Assembly (NCBI RefSeq): GCF_030811115.1 | Contig: NZ_JAUSQK010000001.1 | Span: 806,001-870,000, forward strand | From: Olsenella profusa DSM 13989 | Lineage (GTDB): Bacteria > Actinomycetota > Coriobacteriia > Coriobacteriales > Atopobiaceae | Length of the DNA stretch: 64,000 nucleotides | Reading direction: 5' to 3' | Shown here: positions 60,302 through 64,000 of the stretch, one piece after another | Position numbering within the stretch: position 1 is the first letter of the stretch | Layout of the letters: each line of letters opens with the position of its first letter | Notes under the pieces: generated by a model | The model's input: the letters and a program-made list of their open reading frames with translations, nothing else | What the model was told of the DNA's origin: nothing | Database searches by the model: none | Program-made: the position numbers and the translations under genes

Positions 60302-61288
60302 CTATGGCTCCAGAACAATATAGTCGTCATTGCCGTCCGCCCGGCGGATGCGCTCGCGTATGTCCGCAGGATCGGGGTGCGGGCCGGCGTCGGGTGCGCC
60401 AAACAGGAACTCACGCCACTGGGGCAGGTCGCGCATCCCCTGGGCGTGGCCCATGTCATAGGCCGCCTCAAGGCGTGTGGTGTCGAGCGTGCTGTTCTGG
60501 ACGGGCATCTCGTCGGGGTACACGACGAGACAGCGTCCCTCACGAGCCAGACGCTCCATGCGCCCCAGTTCGTCGTTGTAGCGCTCCCAGCGGGTGAGCA
60601 GGGCATGGCGCAGATAGGGATGATCCCGCGCGATCACGCCATACAGCATGCGGTCGCGTTTGGAGGGCGGCATCTTGCGATAGCCCTTGGGGCGCGTCGC
60701 CACGAAGAAGAACTTGTGGTAGCCCGCCTCCTCGGCCATGTGCAGGGGGATGCCGGCGCCGTGGCCCAGTCCGCCATCCAGCAGCACGCGGCCATCCATG
60801 GGCAGGGGCTTCATCATGCCGGGGAGCGTCGAGCTGGCACGCACCAGGTTGATGGTGGTGATGACGTCGGGCATGTCCTCCTTGCCAAACGTCAGTGTGC
60901 GGCCGCTGTCGCGCTCGAAGGCCTGGATGCGAATGCGCGTCGGGTTGGCCTGGAACGTGTCCCAGTCGAAGGGCAGGTACCCATCCTCCACGCAGCCCGC
61001 ATAGAGATAGTCGGCATTGAAGTAGCCCATGCCCCGTACCAGGGAGGGTATGCCACCAATCTGCACGCCTGTGGGCTTGTGCCCCATGAAGGCCCACCGC
61101 GTGCGATGCAGGTCGCGCGAGACATAGTCGACCGTATGGCTTGCGCCGGCGGAGAGGCCACACACAAAGTCAAAGTACATCTGCTGTTCCAAAAGCACGC
61201 GCGCAATGCCTGCCGTGTAGGCCGCGCGGTAGCCGCCGCCCTCAAAGACCAGCGCACAATCGAGGATGTTGTTGGTGAGAGTGTCCAT
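60302..61288 (-). CDS. Patatin-like phospholipase
   Basis: A 328-residue patatin-family acyl hydrolase. The oxyanion loop is EGGGYRAAYTAGIARVLLE, the nucleophile elbow GLSAGAS has the catalytic Ser near residue 46, and the Asp is in LLDGGLGHG near residue 171, giving a complete Ser-Asp dyad. The C-terminal ~120 residues match the tail seen in YjjU-like members (KGYRKMPPSKRDRMLYGVIA). No signal peptide is seen. The substrate is unknown, probably a phospholipid or lysolipid. Confidence 0.9.
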   Translation of the reverse strand: MDTLTNNILDCALVFEGGGYRAAYTAGIARVLLEQQMYFDFVCGLSAGASHTVDYVSRDLHRTRWAFMGHKPTGVQIGGIPSLVRGMGYFNADYLYAGCVEDGYLPFDWDTFQANPTRIRIQAFERDSGRTLTFGKEDMPDVITTINLVRASSTLPGMMKPLPMDGRVLLDGGLGHGAGIPLHMAEEAGYHKFFFVATRPKGYRKMPPSKRDRMLYGVIARDHPYLRHALLTRWERYNDELGRMERLAREGRCLVVYPDEMPVQNSTLDTTRLEAAYDMGHAQGMRDLPQWREFLFGAPDAGPHPDPADIRERIRRADGNDDYIVLEP

Positions 61289-61416
61289 AGCCTATCCTTG
61301 GTCGTTTTTCCCAGTCTTCCCCTTTTGGGCGCCATCGTGCACCACCTGACAAAGGACAACGAAACCTAAAAGGGCGAGGCGCTACCATGGGCCCATGGCG
61401 TCAGGGGGAGGGCGAT

Positions 61417-62160
61417 ATGGCTCAGACGATCACAGACCCACATGAGGCGGCCCGCGCGCTCAGGGAGCATGTGGACAAGGCGCACGACATGGTGTTCTTT
61501 GGCGGGGCAGGCGTCTCCACGGCAAGCGGCATTCCCGACTTTCGCAGTCCGGGAGGCCTCTACCACCAGCACTTCTCCAGCGCGTACTCGCCCGAGGAGC
61601 TGCTGAGCCACCACCTGTACGTCGAGCACCCGGAGGAGTTCTTCGACTTCTACCGCACCATGATGTGCGCCCCCGACGCCAGGCCCAACCAGGTGCACAG
61701 GAAGCTTGCCGACCTCGAGCGGGAGGGCAGGCTCAGGGCCATCATCACGCAGAACATCGACGGCCTGCACCAGGCGGCGGGCTCCAGGAACGTCATCGAG
61801 CTTCATGGCTCCACGCACCGTAACGTCTGCCAGCGCTGTGGGCGCATGTATTCGCAGGAGTGGGTGCTTGCCACCACGGGGGTGCCGCGCTGCGAGGCGT
61901 GCGGGGGCCCAATCAAGCCCGACGTGGTGCTCTACGAGGAGGCGCTGGACGAGCGCAACCTCGTGGCTGCCGTGACGGCCTTGAGCGAGGCGGACCTGCT
62001 CGTCATAGGCGGCACCTCGCTGGTGGTCTATCCGGCCGCCGGGCTTGTGAGCTACTTCTCGGGGAACGACCTCGTCATCTGCAACCAGGAGCCCACGCCC
62101 GAGGACGCCCGGGCCGACCTCGTGTGCGCCTGCGACATCGCCAGGGCGTTTGATTGGTAG
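61417..62160 (+). CDS. cobB: NAD-dependent protein deacetylase, SIR2 family
   Basis: A 247-residue sirtuin. It shows GGAGVSTASGIPDFRSP, TQNIDGLHQAAG, the catalytic His in IELHGSTHRNVC, two zinc cysteine pairs (CQRCG, CEACGG), KPDVVLYEEAL and GGTSLVVYPAAGL. It removes acyl groups from protein lysines using NAD. Start 61417 follows GGGGGAGGG; a frame extends to 61387. Confidence 0.95.
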   Translation: MAQTITDPHEAARALREHVDKAHDMVFFGGAGVSTASGIPDFRSPGGLYHQHFSSAYSPEELLSHHLYVEHPEEFFDFYRTMMCAPDARPNQVHRKLADLEREGRLRAIITQNIDGLHQAAGSRNVIELHGSTHRNVCQRCGRMYSQEWVLATTGVPRCEACGGPIKPDVVLYEEALDERNLVAAVTALSEADLLVIGGTSLVVYPAAGLVSYFSGNDLVICNQEPTPEDARADLVCACDIARAFDW

Positions 62161-62238
62161 CGGGGCCTCGCGTGGCGGTACAATCTCGCAGCGGGATGCG
62201 AACGGTCGTCCATGCCATCGCGGCGGGAGAGGGTCAGC

Positions 62239-62826
62239 ATGACGGAACGGGCTCACATGGATCGTGCGAGGATCGAGCGGGGCGTGCGCCTCATGCTGGA
62301 GGGCATGGGCGAGGATCCCGAGCGCGAGGGCCTGCTCGAGACGCCCGCCCGGGTGGCGCGCGCCCTCGAGGAGAGCTGTGCGGGCCTCCATCAGGATCCC
62401 GCCCCCCTCTTCGAGAAGTCCTTTGACGCCCATTGCCACGAGATGGTCATCGTGCGCGACATCCCGTTCTATTCCCTGTGCGAGCATCACCTGCTGCCCT
62501 TCTTTGGCATGGCGCACGTGGCCTATCTGCCGGGCAGGGACGGCCGCGTCTGTGGCATCTCCAAGCTTGCCCGCGTGGTCGATGTGTACGCCAAGCGCCC
62601 CCAGATCCAAGAGCAGCTCACGCGCCAGGTGGCGGACGCCATCATGGAGGGGGTCGATGCGCTGGGCGTGCTCGTGGTGATGGAGGCCGAGCACCTCTGC
62701 ATGACCATGCGCGGTGTGCGCAAGCCTGGCTCCAAGACCACCACCTCTGCCGTGCGCGGCGCCTTCGAGCACCATGGTGCCACGCGTGACGAGGCCATGA
62801 GCCTCATCATGCGGGGGAGCCGCTGA
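62239..62826 (+). CDS. folE: GTP cyclohydrolase I
   Basis: A 195-residue FolE. It shows [16 protein letters not shown], the zinc-ligand segment [41 protein letters not shown] and the second zinc Cys in [16 protein letters not shown]. It converts GTP to dihydroneopterin triphosphate, the first step of folate synthesis, in line with the folP-folK gene downstream. Start 62239 follows GGGAGAGGG; 62212 is an alternative. Confidence 0.95.
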   Translation: MTERAHMDRARIERGVRLMLEGMGEDPEREGLLETPARVARALEESCAGLHQDPAPLFEKSFDAHCHEMVIVRDIPFYSLCEHHLLPFFGMAHVAYLPGRDGRVCGISKLARVVDVYAKRPQIQEQLTRQVADAIMEGVDALGVLVVMEAEHLCMTMRGVRKPGSKTTTSAVRGAFEHHGATRDEAMSLIMRGSR

Positions 62827-62982
62827 CGCGGTAGGGGGGTGGTGGCTCGGCACGGGCGCTTCGTATCCTCGCAGCATAGCGGCTGCGCTACTTTGGCAGC
62901 TCCCTTGCCCCCGTGGCGAGCGGGGGACTACAATCAGAGGGCATATGGCCAAGGACGGCCCGCTTCTGGGAGGTACGAGCGC

Positions 62983-64000
62983 ATGCTACGAGAGGACTAC
63001 TCAACTTGGCGCTGTGGCAGGCACGAGCTGTCGCTCACGCGTCCGCGCGTCATGGGCATCCTTAACGTCACGCCCGACTCCTTCTCCGATGGGGGAGACA
63101 ACTTCGACACGACGCAGGCCATCGCCCGGGCACTCCAGATGCTGGACGAGGGAGCCGACATCATCGATGTGGGTGGCGAGTCCACGAGGCCGGGGCACAC
63201 GCCCCTCGCCGCGGAGGAGGAGGGCGAGCGCGTCGTTCCCGTCATCCGCGGCATCCTCGCGGCGGCGCCGTCGGCGATCGTCTCGATTGATACGCGCCAC
63301 CCCGCCGTTGCCAAGATGGCCGTTCGCCTGGGTGTCTCCATCATCAATGACGTCTCCGGCTTTACGGACCCTGCCATGATCCAGGTGGCCGCCGAATCCT
63401 CATGCGGCTGCATCATCATGCACTGGAACAAGCTGAGCGGCGTCAGCAGCCGCCGTTCCGTCACGCTCGACTCCGCGCGCCCCGGCAGGCCCCCGCAGCA
63501 GCGCCAGATCCCCACCAGCACCAGGCGCTTCACGCTGCCCGAGGAGGCGCCGCTCATGCGCGAGATCATGGGCTTCTTGGGTGACCAGGCGCGCCTGGTC
63601 ATGCGTGCGGGCGTCAGCCACGGCCGCATCTGCATCGACCCGGGCCCGGGCTTCGACAAGAACGCCGACGAGGACATCGTCATCCAGCGCGCCACGCACA
63701 AGCTTGCCTCCATGGGCTATCCCGTGGTGACGGCGGTGTCGCGCAAGCGCTTCGTGGGCTCGGTCTCCGGCGTGATCGATCCCGATGGGCGTGACGCCGC
63801 CAGTGTCGGCATGGCGCTCTCCGCCATCGAGCACGGCGCGCGCATCGTGCGCGTGCACGACGTGGCTGGTACCGCCCAGGCGCTCAACGGCTACTGGGCC
63901 GTCTCGAAGTCCGACTCGCGTCAGGGGTTCGTCTCGCTCGGCTCGAACCTCGGCGACCGCATGGCCAACCTCACGCGGGCGGTCAAGCTCATCAACCAGA
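62983..64000 (+). CDS. folP-folK: Dihydropteroate synthase fused to HPPK (3' end beyond window)
   Basis: The frame is open from ATG 62983 to the window end (339 codons). Residues about 20-300 are dihydropteroate synthase: VMGILNVTPDSFSDGG, DVGGESTRPGHT, SIDTRHPAVAKM, IINDVSGF, CIDPGPGFDKN, VSRKRFVGS and RVHDVAGTAQAL. From about residue 315 a second domain starts, FVSLGSNLGDRMANLTRAV, the N-terminus of HPPK (FolK). The usual MHMQG segment reads MHWNKLSG and is followed by a longer loop of about 35 residues. The fused enzyme would perform two consecutive folate steps. Confidence 0.92.
   Translation, partial: MLREDYSTWRCGRHELSLTRPRVMGILNVTPDSFSDGGDNFDTTQAIARALQMLDEGADIIDVGGESTRPGHTPLAAEEEGERVVPVIRGILAAAPSAIVSIDTRHPAVAKMAVRLGVSIINDVSGFTDPAMIQVAAESSCGCIIMHWNKLSGVSSRRSVTLDSARPGRPPQQRQIPTSTRRFTLPEEAPLMREIMGFLGDQARLVMRAGVSHGRICIDPGPGFDKNADEDIVIQRATHKLASMGYPVVTAVSRKRFVGSVSGVIDPDGRDAASVGMALSAIEHGARIVRVHDVAGTAQALNGYWAVSKSDSRQGFVSLGSNLGDRMANLTRAVKLINQ

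Overview
The window looks like chromosomal DNA from a high-GC member of the Coriobacteriia (Olsenella/Atopobium/Collinsella relatives). I infer this from the base composition, the dnaK-grpE-dnaJ-hspR operon, the many PTS and ABC sugar systems, and the fragment of a 2-hydroxyacyl-CoA dehydratase activase. No rRNA, prophage or CRISPR array is visible. The genus is an inference.

Layout. (1) 1-12.3 kb: a pentose-type sugar island. A LacI regulator reads leftwards. Reading rightwards are a FucI/AraA-like isomerase, a split transketolase, a complete ribose-type ABC transporter with a DUF2291 lipoprotein, RbsD, a ribokinase and, after one opposed gene, an FGGY kinase. The set resembles the transketolase route for D-apiose. 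(2) 12.3-20.4 kb: a cell-wall amino-sugar (MurNAc) locus with an RpiR regulator, lactose-family PTS IIA, IIB and IIC, MupG (DUF871) and a BadF-type amino-sugar kinase. Both murQ and anmK are broken here. Three related intergenic repeats (12.4, 19.5, 20.3 kb) bracket the locus and a HigBA toxin-antitoxin pair. (3) 20.5-27.0 kb: a leftward glycoside operon (MFS transporter, DUF5060/DUF4038 hydrolase, GH78 alpha-L-rhamnosidase, ROK kinase) beside a divergent TetR regulator. (4) 28.0-33.5 kb: a BglG-type antiterminator, a leader with a RAT-like hairpin and terminator, a PTS IIBC, a DUF1593 hydrolase and an EstA-like esterase. (5) 33.5-44.2 kb: DEAD-box helicase, HPS-like protein, homoserine acyltransferase, glmS, mannitol-type PTS, sorbose-1-phosphate-reductase-like dehydrogenase, DeoR regulator and a phosphodiesterase. 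(6) 44.4-48.8 kb: the HspR-controlled chaperone operon. (7) 48.8-57.2 kb: a rearranged region. It holds a symmetric 32-bp-period palindromic array, two near-identical nuclease gene segments as 377-bp direct repeats, an IS remnant, a truncated activase, a MacB-type ABC exporter, tRNA-Leu(CAG), and an intact ISL3-family element sitting in the tRNA terminator with an 8-bp target duplication. (8) 57.3-64 kb: housekeeping genes serS, xth, a patatin, a sirtuin, folE and a folP-folK fusion cut by the window edge.

The window reads as a gut or oral fermenter's sugar-scavenging chromosome. Plant glycosides would be imported and cut (rhamnosidase, DUF4038 hydrolase, esterase), peptidoglycan sugars recovered in part, and each island carries its own regulator with visible operator palindromes. 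The most notable points are the decayed murQ and anmK genes next to intact mupG and murK-like genes, the possible apiose pathway, and the repeat architecture near 49-57 kb.
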